From: VRUE01 sp963729995
GTDB taxonomy: Bacteria > Actinomycetota > Thermoleophilia > Solirubrobacterales > 70-9
Length of the DNA stretch: 64,000 nt
Reading direction: 5' to 3'
Assembly (NCBI GenBank): GCA_963729995.1
Contig: CAVSPF010000003.1
Coordinates: 1,178,001 to 1,242,000, forward strand
Shown here: piece by piece, positions 1 through 10,181 of the stretch
Layout: each line of letters begins with the position of its first letter
How positions within the stretch are numbered: the stretch's first letter is position 1
The notes under the pieces: model-generated
The model's input: the letters and a program-made list of their open reading frames with translations, nothing else
Databases searched by the model: none
Told to the model about the DNA's origin: nothing
Program-made: the position numbers and the translations under genes

Positions 1-1126
<1,126 letters not shown>

Positions 1127-1130
<4 letters not shown>

Positions 1131-1522
1131 TCGGAGGTGGTGAACTTCGAGGGGCACTTGGTGACGAGGGTGTCGCGCTGGCCGACGAACGTGCTGTCCT
1201 TCACTTCGCCGGTAAGGACGATCTCGCGGCCGGCGCGGAAGGGATCGGGGATCGTGCCGCTATAGGTGACCGGCAGGGTCGCGCCGCCGCCTTCGCGATC
1301 GGCGACCCGGAAGCGCAGGTTGTCCCCGTCACGGCGAACCGAGCCCTTGACGACCCGGCCGGTGAGGTCGTAGCTGGTGCCGGGCGCGGCGTTGAGCAGC
1401 TGCGAGGGCTCCTTCGCTTCGCTGGATGCGCTGAACGACGTGTAGACCAGGGCGGCGGACAGCAGCACGGCAGCGCTCAGCGCGACCACGAGCCGGATCT
1501 TTCGCTTGCGGCTGGGATCCAC
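1127..1522 (-). CDS. ccmE: Cytochrome c maturation heme chaperone CcmE, Cys-type
   Basis: 131 residues from a GTG start, with one N-terminal membrane anchor (about residues 10-29) and a small OB-fold beta domain outside the membrane. CcmE carries heme from the CcmABCD side to CcmF. In the classical family the heme-binding residue is His in an HxxxY motif. Here the aligned position is Cys123 in KCPSKF, and the Tyr position is Phe127. Cys-type (CxxxY) CcmE proteins are known from Desulfovibrio and archaea, so this is a recognised variant with a further Tyr-to-Phe change. It is coupled to ccmF through an ATGA overlap. Confidence 0.9.
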
Positions 1523-1616
1523 GGGCGGGGATTATCGCAAGGGGTTCCTCCGGCCTGAGGACCTGGGTTTCATGATGTTCGGGTTGGTTGCATGGCAACC
1601 CGGGTCGGCCGGGGAC

Positions 1617-1663
1617 GTGAGTTCGCGTTTTGTCTCGATATGCGAGACAAAACGCGAACTCAC
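1617..1663. repeat. Dispersed palindromic repeat, copy 1 (perfect 21-bp arms)
   Basis: Arms 1617-1637 and 1643-1663 are perfect inverted repeats (outer end gtgagttcgcg) around a 5-base centre. The same palindrome recurs at 46084-46126 and 48525-48567. This copy sits between divergent ccmE and the short-chain dehydrogenase, 18 bases upstream of the latter's ATG. There is no U-run, so it is not a classical terminator. Confidence 0.85.
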
Positions 1664-1681
1664 CTGCGAAAATCGTGTTCG

Positions 1682-2398
1682 ATGGCGGACGGTGGGTCCA
1701 ACGATCCGGTGCTGCTGATCACCGGAGCCAGCACGGGGATCGGGGCGGCCACGGCGCGCTCCGCCGCCGGCAGCTACCGCCTGGCTCTGGCAGCGCGGCA
1801 TCTGGAGCCGCTGGAGGAGCTTGCCGCGGAGCTGGGCGGGCCCGAGCGCGCGGTGCCAGTCCGCTGCGACGTCACCGAGTGGGAGCAGGCGGAGGCGCTG
1901 GTCGCGGCGGCCCTCGAGGCCTTCGGCCGGATCGACGCCGTCTTCGCCAACGCGGGCTTCGGCGCGACGCGGGGCTTCCTCGAGGAGTCGGTCGAGCACT
2001 GGCGCTCGATGGTCCTCACCAACGTCTACGGGCTCGCGCTGACGATCCGTGCCACCCTCCCCCACCTGCTGGAGCGCGGCGACGGGCACTTCGTGATCAC
2101 CAGCTCGGCCGCCGGGCGGCGAGTGCTGCCGGGCTCCCTTTACTCCGCGACCAAGTGGGCGGCAACGGCGATCGGCGAGGCGTTACGGGCTGAGCTGCGC
2201 CAGATGCACGACAACCACGCGATCCGGGTGACGCTGATCGAGCCCGGCATGACCGACACGCCGTTCTTCGAGAAGCGGCCCGGAGACTGGGCGCTGCGCG
2301 ACACGGACATCGCCCGTGCGGTGATGTTCGCGCTCGAGCAACCGGCGGGCGTCGACGTCAACGAGATCCTGATCCGCCCGACTGCCCAGTCGACTTAG
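1682..2398 (+). CDS. Short-chain dehydrogenase/reductase
   Basis: 238 residues from ATG 1682. A longer frame opening at 1592 reads through the palindromic repeat and is unlikely. The Rossmann nucleotide motif is at residues 14-21 (TGASTGIG), NAG at 90-92, and the catalytic triad is Ser142, Tyr154 and Lys158 (YSATK). This is a classical SDR expected to oxidise or reduce an alcohol/ketone with NAD(P); the substrate cannot be told from the sequence. It is convergent with the glycosyltransferase that follows and appears to be a single-gene unit. Confidence 0.9.
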   Translation: MADGGSNDPVLLITGASTGIGAATARSAAGSYRLALAARHLEPLEELAAELGGPERAVPVRCDVTEWEQAEALVAAALEAFGRIDAVFANAGFGATRGFLEESVEHWRSMVLTNVYGLALTIRATLPHLLERGDGHFVITSSAAGRRVLPGSLYSATKWAATAIGEALRAELRQMHDNHAIRVTLIEPGMTDTPFFEKRPGDWALRDTDIARAVMFALEQPAGVDVNEILIRPTAQST

Positions 2399-2414
2399 GG
2401 GCCCGTCCCTATCC

Positions 2415-3449
2415 CTACCGGGAAAGGCGACCGAGCAGGAGGCGGACAACCTGCCAGTACGTGCGAAGCAGCAGACGAGCTGGGAAAGAGCGGGTGATCG
2501 CGGGGATGAAGGGCGAGTCGAGGTCGGGCGTGAGCCAGGCGGCAAACTGGCCCGCGCCGATCGTCCGCGTCGCCTGCACCTGCCGACGCTCGCGCAGCAG
2601 GCGCGGCAGCCAGCGAACCACGTCGAAAAGCGCCGCCAGCTTCTGCCTCCCCCAGCCGCCGGCGATCGAGGCGGGAATCAGCGCCAGCTCGGTGGCGAGC
2701 AGGGCCGGTGCGACCGCGAGCAGCAGCGGGGCGGGATAGACGCGGATCAGGAAAGCCCAGCGGTTGCGCTCCAGCCAGCGCCACTTCGGCTCGCTGGTGC
2801 CGAACTGGTAGTCGTGGTCGACGACGGCTGTCGGCTCGATGCCGAGCACCCCACCCGCCAGGCGAAGCCGCAGCGAGAGGTCGACATCCTCGTGGTAGAG
2901 GAAGAAGTGTTCTGGAAAGCCGCCGGCCTCTTCCCAGGTAGGGCGTGGAATGGCCAGGCAGGCGCCGGAGAGGGCGGGCACCTCGCCGGCGGGCGGGGCC
3001 GTGTCAATCGGGCGCCCGTGAGCACCGGCCCAGACGATTCCGGTGAAATGGACCGGGTTCCCGGCCGAGTTGATCTTCGTACCGCCTGCGTCGGCAACCA
3101 GCGCCTGCCAGGCAGCCCAGCCCCGCTCCTCCACCCAGGGGAGACGGATCGCCGCACCAAAGCCGGGCAGCGGCGCCGCGTCCGGGTTGAGGATGACGAG
3201 CAGGTCGCCCTCCGCCTGTGCGGCGCCCAGATTGCAGGCCGCGGCGAAGCCGGCGTTGTGCGCGCTCCGCACAAGCCGCGCCGCCGGCGCCAGCGAGCCG
3301 ACCAGCTCCGGCGTCCCGTCGCTCGAGTCGTTGTCGACGACGATCAGCTCGTCGCCGTCCTCGAGCTCCGCCAGCAGCGCGGGCAGGGTCCTCCCCAGCT
3401 CCTTCCTGCTGTTCCACGAGACGATTAAGACGGAGAGCGTCGGCCGCAC
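2415..3449 (-). CDS. Family 2 glycosyltransferase (rhamnosyltransferase-like)
   Basis: 344 residues from a GTG start. The N-terminal GT-A fold begins SVLIVSWNSRKELG, with the nucleotide-sugar segment VVDNDSSDGT near residue 38, the LNPDA metal-site motif near residue 109 and the downstream HEDVDLSLR motif typical of WbbL-like rhamnosyltransferases. The C-terminal part (from about residue 235) is hydrophobic and probably membrane-associated. It likely adds a sugar to a cell-surface polymer. Acceptor and donor are unknown. It is 12 bases downstream of the large secreted repeat protein on the same strand, so the two may be cotranscribed. Confidence 0.88.
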   Translation of the reverse strand: MRPTLSVLIVSWNSRKELGRTLPALLAELEDGDELIVVDNDSSDGTPELVGSLAPAARLVRSAHNAGFAAACNLGAAQAEGDLLVILNPDAAPLPGFGAAIRLPWVEERGWAAWQALVADAGGTKINSAGNPVHFTGIVWAGAHGRPIDTAPPAGEVPALSGACLAIPRPTWEEAGGFPEHFFLYHEDVDLSLRLRLAGGVLGIEPTAVVDHDYQFGTSEPKWRWLERNRWAFLIRVYPAPLLLAVAPALLATELALIPASIAGGWGRQKLAALFDVVRWLPRLLRERRQVQATRTIGAGQFAAWLTPDLDSPFIPAITRSFPARLLLRTYWQVVRLLLGRLSR

Positions 3450-3461
3450 CGTCGCAGGAGG

Positions 3462-6362
3462 CTAGCGGCGATGCGTGTGGTGGTGCCGCCTGTTGCTGCG
3501 CCGATGCGTCTTCTTGCCGCATGGCGTGCGCAGCTTCGTCTCCCGGTTTGCGGTCTTGCCGTTCTGACCCTTGATCCGGACGATGGCACCCAGCGGCGTT
3601 CGCTTCCCGCAGAGATTGGTGGAGTTGACGAGGAGGCCACTGGGACCGCCTCGCACCGTGAGGATGAATTTGGACACCGGCACGTCGGGGATGGTGTCGA
3701 AGGTGTTCCGGATACGGCCGCGGACGCTGTCGGTCCGACCAGCCAGGTCGATGTTCACCTGGCCGTGCAGCGCCGCGACGAGGTCGGGCAGGGGGTTGTC
3801 GGAAGAGCGCAGGTAGACGGGGCCTTCGAGCGGCTTTTCGAGCAGCGGCGTGAACGCTTGCGCGTAGCCGTATATCGAGTTCTGGGGGCAGGCTTCGGCG
3901 GCAAACTGGACCCGCGTGCAGACCTTCGAGATGTTGGCCTGGTCGAGGAAGAGAGCGTGAGGAAGCGTCACCGCGACGCGGGCGGGATTGGCGTCGCCAC
4001 TGTGGGTGAGGAAGACGGCGCGGAGCTTCGGATTATGAGCCCGACGCGTCGCCCCGAAGAGCCGCAGGAAGAGCTTCGGTTCGAAGCCGAGCTTTTCACA
4101 GCCGTTGACCTGGAATGGCGCCGAGACGCCGAAGGCGCTGAACGCCGCGGGGTCGGCGGGGTTCGACCCACCGCCGCGCAGCGTGCTCGCAACCGCCATC
4201 GGCGAGCAGTTGGTCGGGTTGAGCGAGAACTGGGGTCGATCGATTTTCACGGCGATCGAGCGGATGTCGAGCAGGGCGCCGCCGAAGACGTGTGGGATCG
4301 GATCGGAGACGGCGTGGATCTGAGCGGTTTCCGGGTCCACGAACAGCGCCACCCTCACCACGACCGAGCCGAGGTCAAACGGCCCGGTCGTGGCGGGGGT
4401 GACGACTGCCAGAGACAGGGGAGCCCCGTTGTAGGGGCCTGTGAGGAAGGCCTTGCCGTCGATGTGGATGGGCGCCGAACCGGTTCCCGCCAGGACCGAG
4501 GCGCTGCCAACCAAGCTGGAGGCGGGACAGCTCGGGTGGGCCGCCTCAGCCGTGCCGCTGTTGGCCGCAGCTGCCGCAAGCGCCGCCTCCGGGCAGTAGC
4601 TGACGCCGACGAGCTTCGCCGTCAGCCCCGGCGGCAGGCTGACATTGACGCCTTTCAGCTCCTGCTCACCGTCCTTCCTTTCGATGCTCATATGGAAGGG
4701 GCTGAAGGCGCCCGCCTGCGGATTGGCGACCCCGGCACCGAAGCCTGGTGAGAAGGGACGTTCACCCAGGGCTTTCGGGCAGGCCCCGCCGCCAGGTGCC
4801 GTTGTGAGGGTGAATTTGCCCGACGGCGTGGCCGGTGCGTTGCCGGACCAGGGGGTCATTTGGGTCGTTGTCGTGTGCGGCCCGCAGGTGGCGGGGCTGG
4901 TCAGCGTCGCTTTCGGCCCACCTTCGAACTGAAGTCGGAAGGAGCTGAACGGAACCTGGGGGTTGTCGGCGAAGGTCGTGGTTAGCCGGCCGGTCTGCGG
5001 GTCGGCCGCGACGTTGCCGATCAGGCGGGCAGAGATGTCGTAGCGGGACGACTCGATGTCGACGAAGATCCTGTACTCGTTACCGGAAACAGGGTCACGG
5101 CTGAGCTGCCGCCCGAGGTAGACGTTCCCTTCGAGCGAGTCCGGCGGCAGCGGCGGGGTCTGAACCTTGACCGTGCCGATCTTCGATGCGGCCGGGCAGG
5201 CGACCGGGTTCCTGGTCCCCTTGCCGAACTGTTCGTCGGTGCAGGCGGTCAGGCCGTTGGCGGCGGACGGGTTGAGGCCCATCCCAGCCGGCAGGGTCAC
5301 CTTGGCGTCCTTGAGCTGGGAGCTGGCCTGTTTGGTCCGCGGTGCCGCTATTTCCGCGAGGCTCGGCTTTTCGAACGGGACTTCGACGTCGACGGTAGCC
5401 CCGGACGGGGAGTCGGTCTGCGCGGTGTTCGGTTCGACTTCGATCGAGGGTTCGAAGGGGATCGTGTCGCATTCTTTCGGGTTGGTTCCCGACGGCAGTT
5501 CGGACTCGATGTACGGCGACCCGTTGGGGAAGTTCGGATCTTCTTCCTCGTAGGAGTCGGCCCTCAAGAAGGTCGAGTAGACGTGTTCGTAGGGCGGCGC
5601 TTCGTGGTCGTAACAGGTGGTCGGCGTGGTGATGAAGGTGCCGTCGCCGGAGCGACCGTCGAACACCAGGCGGTTCTTCAAGATCCGCGCGACTTCGAGG
5701 CCAGGGCCGAGTGCGAGCTTGGCGACGGCGATCGTGAAGAACTCGTGGTAGTCGCCCTCCCAGGCCACACCGGCGTCGAGGAAGATGTCGTTGCCCACGA
5801 TCGTCAAGCCGAAGCGGGCCGGTTCACCCTGGCGCGGCACGAGGTTGTAGACGTTGACTTTGGGCAGGGTCAGCGAGAGGCCGGTGAGAGGGTTGGTCGC
5901 GGTCACTTCACTGGTGCCGACTTTGGTGTCGGCCGGACAGGATTCAGGGTGTTCGACCACTTCCAGGTTGCACTGCTCGGGGGTCGCCTGAGGATTCACG
6001 CTGAGCCCGGCCGGGAGGTCGACACGGACGGTTTTCAGATTGCCGACCGGGATTTCCCCGACCAGCGGTAGCGGTGCCGGTTCCTCTTCGATGATGAACT
6101 GCGTAAAGCCGGCCTGCGGATGGCCGGCCGACTGTTCAAAAAACTCTCCCGGCGTGGCGACGCTGCAGATCGGGGTGTCCGTGTAGCAGGTGCCAGCCTG
6201 CCAGCCGTCGTTGGACTGAGGCGGATGGTGCTGGGGTGCGATGATTCCGGCCGCGCCCGCCGTAGACGGGACAAGGGTGGCTCCCAGAACTGCAACCGCA
6301 GCGGCGATCAGGCACCGCAGTGCGGGGCCCACCCGCGTCCAGTTCTCCTTCCCGAAGACCAT
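3462..6362 (-). CDS. Large secreted protein with four internal repeat modules, unknown function
   Basis: 966 residues from ATG 6362. The N-terminus has a signal peptide (hydrophobic core about residues 16-35, probable cleavage after STAGA). I recognise no characterised domain. A module recurs about four times, near residues 110, 350, 585 and 800: a beta-strand ending LPAGL or LPPGL, then NPxA, two or three Cys around a CPA-S-K/L-V/IGT segment, then a G-x-V-Y-L strand. Each module holds paired Cys, suggesting disulphide-stabilised beta domains outside the cell. The tail is strongly basic (RRSNRRHHHTHRR) and could bind envelope polyanions. The family seems restricted to this kind of actinobacterium (recollection, not a search). 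Confidence 0.8.
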   Translation of the reverse strand: MVFGKENWTRVGPALRCLIAAAVAVLGATLVPSTAGAAGIIAPQHHPPQSNDGWQAGTCYTDTPICSVATPGEFFEQSAGHPQAGFTQFIIEEEPAPLPLVGEIPVGNLKTVRVDLPAGLSVNPQATPEQCNLEVVEHPESCPADTKVGTSEVTATNPLTGLSLTLPKVNVYNLVPRQGEPARFGLTIVGNDIFLDAGVAWEGDYHEFFTIAVAKLALGPGLEVARILKNRLVFDGRSGDGTFITTPTTCYDHEAPPYEHVYSTFLRADSYEEEDPNFPNGSPYIESELPSGTNPKECDTIPFEPSIEVEPNTAQTDSPSGATVDVEVPFEKPSLAEIAAPRTKQASSQLKDAKVTLPAGMGLNPSAANGLTACTDEQFGKGTRNPVACPAASKIGTVKVQTPPLPPDSLEGNVYLGRQLSRDPVSGNEYRIFVDIESSRYDISARLIGNVAADPQTGRLTTTFADNPQVPFSSFRLQFEGGPKATLTSPATCGPHTTTTQMTPWSGNAPATPSGKFTLTTAPGGGACPKALGERPFSPGFGAGVANPQAGAFSPFHMSIERKDGEQELKGVNVSLPPGLTAKLVGVSYCPEAALAAAAANSGTAEAAHPSCPASSLVGSASVLAGTGSAPIHIDGKAFLTGPYNGAPLSLAVVTPATTGPFDLGSVVVRVALFVDPETAQIHAVSDPIPHVFGGALLDIRSIAVKIDRPQFSLNPTNCSPMAVASTLRGGGSNPADPAAFSAFGVSAPFQVNGCEKLGFEPKLFLRLFGATRRAHNPKLRAVFLTHSGDANPARVAVTLPHALFLDQANISKVCTRVQFAAEACPQNSIYGYAQAFTPLLEKPLEGPVYLRSSDNPLPDLVAALHGQVNIDLAGRTDSVRGRIRNTFDTIPDVPVSKFILTVRGGPSGLLVNSTNLCGKRTPLGAIVRIKGQNGKTANRETKLRTPCGKKTHRRSNRRHHHTHRR

Positions 6363-6395
6363 CGCCCGCCTAGGATACCCGTTTTTGATGATAAA

Positions 6396-6417
6396 GGCTA
6401 CTGCTTTTTCAGTAGTC
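6396..6417 (-). terminator. Probable intrinsic terminator downstream of tRNA-Gly
   Basis: On the minus strand an 8-9 bp stem (ctactg/cagtag core) with an A-rich loop is followed by TTTATC. It lies about 95 bases downstream of the tRNA-Gly 3' end and upstream of the secreted protein's ATG. Confidence 0.5.
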
Positions 6418-6510
6418 CCTTAGCGAACCAGTCCGGAATGCCACGGCTGGCAGCCTGTCTGGCTCGTGCAATACCCACCATCTCGGAATTTCAATCCGCG
6501 GGGAAAAGGA

Positions 6511-6583
6511 AGCGGACGACGGGTCTCGAACCCGCGACCTCGAGCTTGGGAAGCTCGCGCTCTACCAGCTGAGCTACGTCCGC
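6511..6583 (-). tRNA. tRNA-Gly (anticodon CCC)
   Basis: Minus-strand cloverleaf of 73 bases: acceptor stem GCGGACG/CGTCCGC, D arm GCTC/GAGC, anticodon stem CGAGC/GCTCG with loop TTCCCAA, T arm with TTCGAGA. Anticodon CCC reads GGG codons. The discriminator base is T, usual for tRNA-Gly. CCA is not encoded (TTCC follows). A TAAGAT -10-like hexamer lies 27 bases upstream (6616-6611). Confidence 0.95.
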
Positions 6584-6610
6584 GTGAATGGGATGCGCGA
6601 CTCCCAAGCC

Positions 6611-6616
6611 ATCTTA
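6611..6616 (-). promoter_or_regulatory. Possible -10 element of the tRNA-Gly promoter
   Basis: TAAGAT on the minus strand, 27 bases before the tRNA 5' end. No convincing -35 hexamer at 16-18 bp, so support is weak. Confidence 0.3.
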
Positions 6617-6665
6617 GTCTCTGCCACGAGCACCAAGCGGGGGACCTCCAGATCCGCGTTCCGAC

Positions 6666-7589
6666 CTATGTGACAGGAGGCGGCGCTCCCTCGGCGCTCG
6701 CGGCGAGCGTCTCATCCCAGCCGCATACGCGGCACGCGTGCCGGAACGCCGAGTGAGCGAACTCGAGCGCGAAGGCGTGCGGGTCCTCGCTCGCGCGCAC
6801 GTCGTCCCAGTCGAGGACGTACTCACCGAGCTCGCCGTCCCAGCGGGCGGCCCCGGGGACAAGCGGGGCGCCCGCGAATCCAGCCGGCGCCGGATGAGCG
6901 TAGGCATAGAAAGCCGCCCTTCCGTAGCGGGTGTCGCCGGGCCACCACCCCACCGCCACCTCCTGGGAGTCCATCGCGTTGCGCATGATGAAGTCGCCCG
7001 ACGGCGGCTTGGCGGGAAGCCCGGAGAAGAGGTTCACGGCGAGGTCGAACGACCCCCACCAGGCGTTGACCGGCGTCGAGCGGCCGCGGAACGGCGCCCG
7101 GAAGGCCGCCAGGACGAGGCCGGCCTGGGTCGCCGAGGCGAGGTAGTCGGCGACCCGATCGACGTCGTAGGTGGCGTGTTCGTCGTCCTCGTCGAGCGGC
7201 ACGCTCCACTGCACCTCCTGCGGCGTGGGGTCGATCTCGACGGCGCCGGCGAGGTCGGCGACCGTCTTCAGCAACTCCCGCGTGACGCTCCCCACCGCTC
7301 GGTCGGGAGTCAGTGGAACGCTCCCCGCCCGGCCGTCGCTGTGCTCGGCCACGGCCTCGTGCGTGTGCAGGTCCAGCGCCACGACGAGGGCGCCCGAGCC
7401 GTCGGGTGCGGGCAGTGGGAGCGTCTCCCAGCCCCGAGCGGTCAGGCGCAGAGCGGCGTGCTGGAGCTGAGGTTCGGGGGGCGCCAGCTTTGCCGCGAGC
7501 TTGCCCAGCACCTGGGTGTGCGCATGAAGCGTGTCGCAGGTCTCCCTCCAGCTTGCATAGGAAACGGATGGCCAAGCGGATGACGCCAT
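6666..7589 (-). CDS. DUF5996 family protein
   Basis: 307 residues. Family hallmarks are visible from memory of DUF5996: the N-terminal WPSVSYASWRETCDTLHAHTQVLGK segment in split form, then WGSFDLAVNLFSG in the middle (about residue 180) and GWWPGDTRYGRAAFYAYAHPAP near residue 215. No catalytic motif is recognised and the biochemical role of the family is unknown. The protein is probably cytosolic, with no signal peptide or membrane segment. It is transcribed divergently from the penicillin-binding protein across a 446-base gap. Confidence 0.8.
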   Translation of the reverse strand: MASSAWPSVSYASWRETCDTLHAHTQVLGKLAAKLAPPEPQLQHAALRLTARGWETLPLPAPDGSGALVVALDLHTHEAVAEHSDGRAGSVPLTPDRAVGSVTRELLKTVADLAGAVEIDPTPQEVQWSVPLDEDDEHATYDVDRVADYLASATQAGLVLAAFRAPFRGRSTPVNAWWGSFDLAVNLFSGLPAKPPSGDFIMRNAMDSQEVAVGWWPGDTRYGRAAFYAYAHPAPAGFAGAPLVPGAARWDGELGEYVLDWDDVRASEDPHAFALEFAHSAFRHACRVCGWDETLAASAEGAPPPVT

Positions 7590-8035
7590 CGATGCAACGG
7601 TAGCGCTTCGCCGGCGCCCATCCCGCGCGCAGGGTTCTGAGACACGCTCTTACGGGGACACGCAGCGAAACTCCCGTGGGGCCGGATGTCGAGAAGGTGC
7701 AGGCCAAATTTCGGACCGCTGTCCAATGCGCACGAGGCCGGCGGGCGCGACCATGAGATCCAAGGCGGTTGCGGACACCCCCCACGAGTAGGGATTGCAG
7801 CGACATGCACGGACACACGACGGTGGTTGAGCGCAAGATTCGCCTCTGGATCCTGATGCAGGAGCGCAGGCGGAAGCAGGAACAACAGCCGGCGGCTGCC
7901 GGAGCCGCCAATCGCGGCCGGCGGGCGTAGCCGCGCTGACCGGGCCCGGGTGCCCGAGGCCGAACTGCTGACAGAACCGATGCCGAGGGGCGCCGTGGTG
8001 GATGTCGATCGCGCCGGGATGCAATTCTGACGGAC
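7590..8035. other. Intergenic region with no clear gene
   Basis: 446 bases between divergent DUF5996 and the penicillin-binding protein. The only plausible small frame is 7806-7930 (+, 41 codons, rich in Arg/Gln/Ala); it has a poor ribosome-binding site and I do not call it. A hairpin with 7-bp arms (ggcggct/agccgcc) lies within it near 7892-7910. No structured RNA family is recognised. The promoters of both flanking genes should be here, but no strong -35/-10 pair stands out. Confidence 0.5.
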
Positions 8036-10135
8036 ATGACGAATCGGATCCGCAGGCGGCGCCGCTCACGGCACACCTTCAAGAGGAAGGCCCTGCTCCT
8101 ACTCGCGGGCGCAGCCACGCTGTTCGCCATCGCGGGGGGCCTGGCGGCCGGCTGGGCGATCCACGTCTATGACTCGGCGCCGCCGCTCTCCAGCCTGAAA
8201 CCCGTGCAGAAAGGCCGCTCCTCGGCGATCTACGCGTCCGATGGCAGCCTGATCGGCTTCATCCGCTCCAGCAACATCCGCCAGCCGATCCCCTCCAAGG
8301 CGATGCCGCAGAACCTCGAGGAGGCGACGGTCGCAATCGAGGACAAGAACTTCTACCACCACGGCGGTATCGATCCGGCCGGGATCGCCCGCGCCGCCTG
8401 GAAGGACCTGCTCGCCGGAGGCAAGCCGGTCCAGGGCGCCTCGACCATCACCCAGCAGCTTGTCCGCGACCTCTATATCCAGAATCCCGAAGAGACGATC
8501 AAGCGCAAGCTGATCGAAGCCCACCTGGCCGAAGAGGAGGAGGAAGCCCATTCCAAGGAATGGATCCTCACCGCCTACCTCAACACCGCGCCGTACGGGA
8601 CAGTGAACGGTGAGACGGCCGTGGGAGTGCAGGCGGCAGCGGAGACCTACTTCAGCAAGCCGGCCAGCGAGCTGACCCTGCCCGAGGCGGCGATGATCGC
8701 CGGACTGCCGCAGGCGCCCTCCGAATACAACCCGTTCATCGACCCGCGAGCGGCGCTCGACCGCCGCAACGAGGTCCTGAACGCGATGCGGGAACAGGGC
8801 TACATCACCCCTGCCCAGTACCGCGAAGCGGTCCACCAGGGACTGGGGCTGAGCCCGGGCCACAGGTACCAGATCATCCGCGACCCGCTGCTCTTCGACC
8901 TGGTCGAGCAGCAGCTGATCCACGAGTACGGGGTCAACACGGTCCGCAACGGCGGCCTCAAGGCCTACACCACGATCAATCCCAGACTGCAGCAATACGC
9001 GCAGGAAGCGGTCGAATCCTGCGGGGTCTGCTACTCCGGCGGCGGCCCGGCGGCGGCGCTCGCCTCCGTCGACCCCAACACAGGCGAGATCGTGGCGCTC
9101 GCCTCGACGCAGGAAGCGGGCACCCAGTTCAACTACGCCTGGCAGGCGCATCGCCAGCCGGGCTCCTCGTTCAAGGCGTACGTCCTGGCGACGGCGATCA
9201 AGCAGGGGATCGATCCCTACACGACCTACTACAACGGCACCTCGCCGAAGACGCTCGAAATCCCCGGCGGCGGCACCTGGACCGTCAACAACGCCGAGCC
9301 CGGCCAGGGGACGATGTCGCTGGCCTCGGCAACCTGGAACTCGGTCAACGTCGTCTTTGCCCAGCTCGACCTCGACGTCGGCCCCGAAAACGTCACCAAG
9401 ACCGCGCACGAAATGGGCATCACGGCGCCACTGGAATCGGTGCCGGCCGAGGCGATCGGCGGTCTGCGGATCGGCGTCACGCCGCTGGAAATGGCCAATG
9501 CCTATGGGACCCTCGCCAGCGGTGGCGTCCACCACACCGCCACCGCGGTCGGCCGGGTCGAATTCCCGGGCGGAAAGGTGGACCAGGTCAATCCCAAGTC
9601 GGGCAACCGCGTGCTGACCGAAGGGCAGGCCTACGACGTGACGAAACTGCTGGAGGGGGTGATCACCCAAGGCACGGGCGCCGGCTACACCTACATGGGC
9701 TGCCCCTCGGAGGCCGGCAAGACGGGCACCTCGGAGGGCGAGTCCGACGCCTGGTTCGTCGGCTACACGCCGATGTACTCAACCGCTGTCTGGGTCGGCC
9801 ATCCCGAGTCGCGGGAAGCGACCGGCTACGGCGGACCGACCGCCGGACCGATCTGGCGTGCCTTCATGGAGCGGGCCCAGGGCGGCAACTGCCCTGAATT
9901 CCCAGTGCCCTCCGAACTTCCCAGCCTCTCCGGGCTGCATAGCGGCCATACCTCGTCCTCTGCGGCGCCGACGACGGGCGCGACCGAATCGACCGAACGT
10001 TCCGGGAGCAAGCACAAGAACGGAGGGAAACACGCGCCGAGTCCGGCTCCCTCGCCCAACCCGGCTCCCGGACCTGCACCGCAGCCACCTCCGTCCCCGC
10101 CCGCGGTCAGCGGCGGCGGCGTGGCTGCTCACTAG
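8036..10135 (+). CDS. Class A penicillin-binding protein (PBP1A-like)
   Basis: 699 residues: short basic cytoplasmic tail, one membrane anchor (about residues 18-42), a GT51 glycosyltransferase domain with the catalytic EDKNFYHHGG near residue 103 and STITQQLVRD near 137, then a penicillin-binding transpeptidase domain. Its three active-site boxes are present: SSFK near residue 378, SVN near 430 and KTGTSEG near 560. The tail after about residue 620 is low-complexity Pro/Ser/Thr, probably crossing the wall. It polymerises and cross-links peptidoglycan. It precedes the thioredoxin-like gene by 46 bases. Confidence 0.96.
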   Translation: MTNRIRRRRRSRHTFKRKALLLLAGAATLFAIAGGLAAGWAIHVYDSAPPLSSLKPVQKGRSSAIYASDGSLIGFIRSSNIRQPIPSKAMPQNLEEATVAIEDKNFYHHGGIDPAGIARAAWKDLLAGGKPVQGASTITQQLVRDLYIQNPEETIKRKLIEAHLAEEEEEAHSKEWILTAYLNTAPYGTVNGETAVGVQAAAETYFSKPASELTLPEAAMIAGLPQAPSEYNPFIDPRAALDRRNEVLNAMREQGYITPAQYREAVHQGLGLSPGHRYQIIRDPLLFDLVEQQLIHEYGVNTVRNGGLKAYTTINPRLQQYAQEAVESCGVCYSGGGPAAALASVDPNTGEIVALASTQEAGTQFNYAWQAHRQPGSSFKAYVLATAIKQGIDPYTTYYNGTSPKTLEIPGGGTWTVNNAEPGQGTMSLASATWNSVNVVFAQLDLDVGPENVTKTAHEMGITAPLESVPAEAIGGLRIGVTPLEMANAYGTLASGGVHHTATAVGRVEFPGGKVDQVNPKSGNRVLTEGQAYDVTKLLEGVITQGTGAGYTYMGCPSEAGKTGTSEGESDAWFVGYTPMYSTAVWVGHPESREATGYGGPTAGPIWRAFMERAQGGNCPEFPVPSELPSLSGLHSGHTSSSAAPTTGATESTERSGSKHKNGGKHAPSPAPSPNPAPGPAPQPPPSPPAVSGGGVAAH

Positions 10136-10181
10136 CGCCACTGCCTGGAAGAGGAGGGGCGGTGACTAACCTCCCAGGCTC

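Noticed and set aside
1592..1681. N-terminal extension of the short-chain dehydrogenase starting at 1592
   Set aside because: The extension is encoded by the palindromic repeat, which is an intergenic element elsewhere, and the SDR fold begins after ATG 1682.
7806..7930. 41-codon plus-strand frame upstream of the penicillin-binding protein
   Set aside because: Weak ribosome-binding site, low-complexity Arg/Gln/Ala content, and no way to test conservation here.
8099..9670. A 523-codon minus-strand frame within the penicillin-binding protein gene
   Set aside because: Antisense shadow of a gene with all three transpeptidase boxes.
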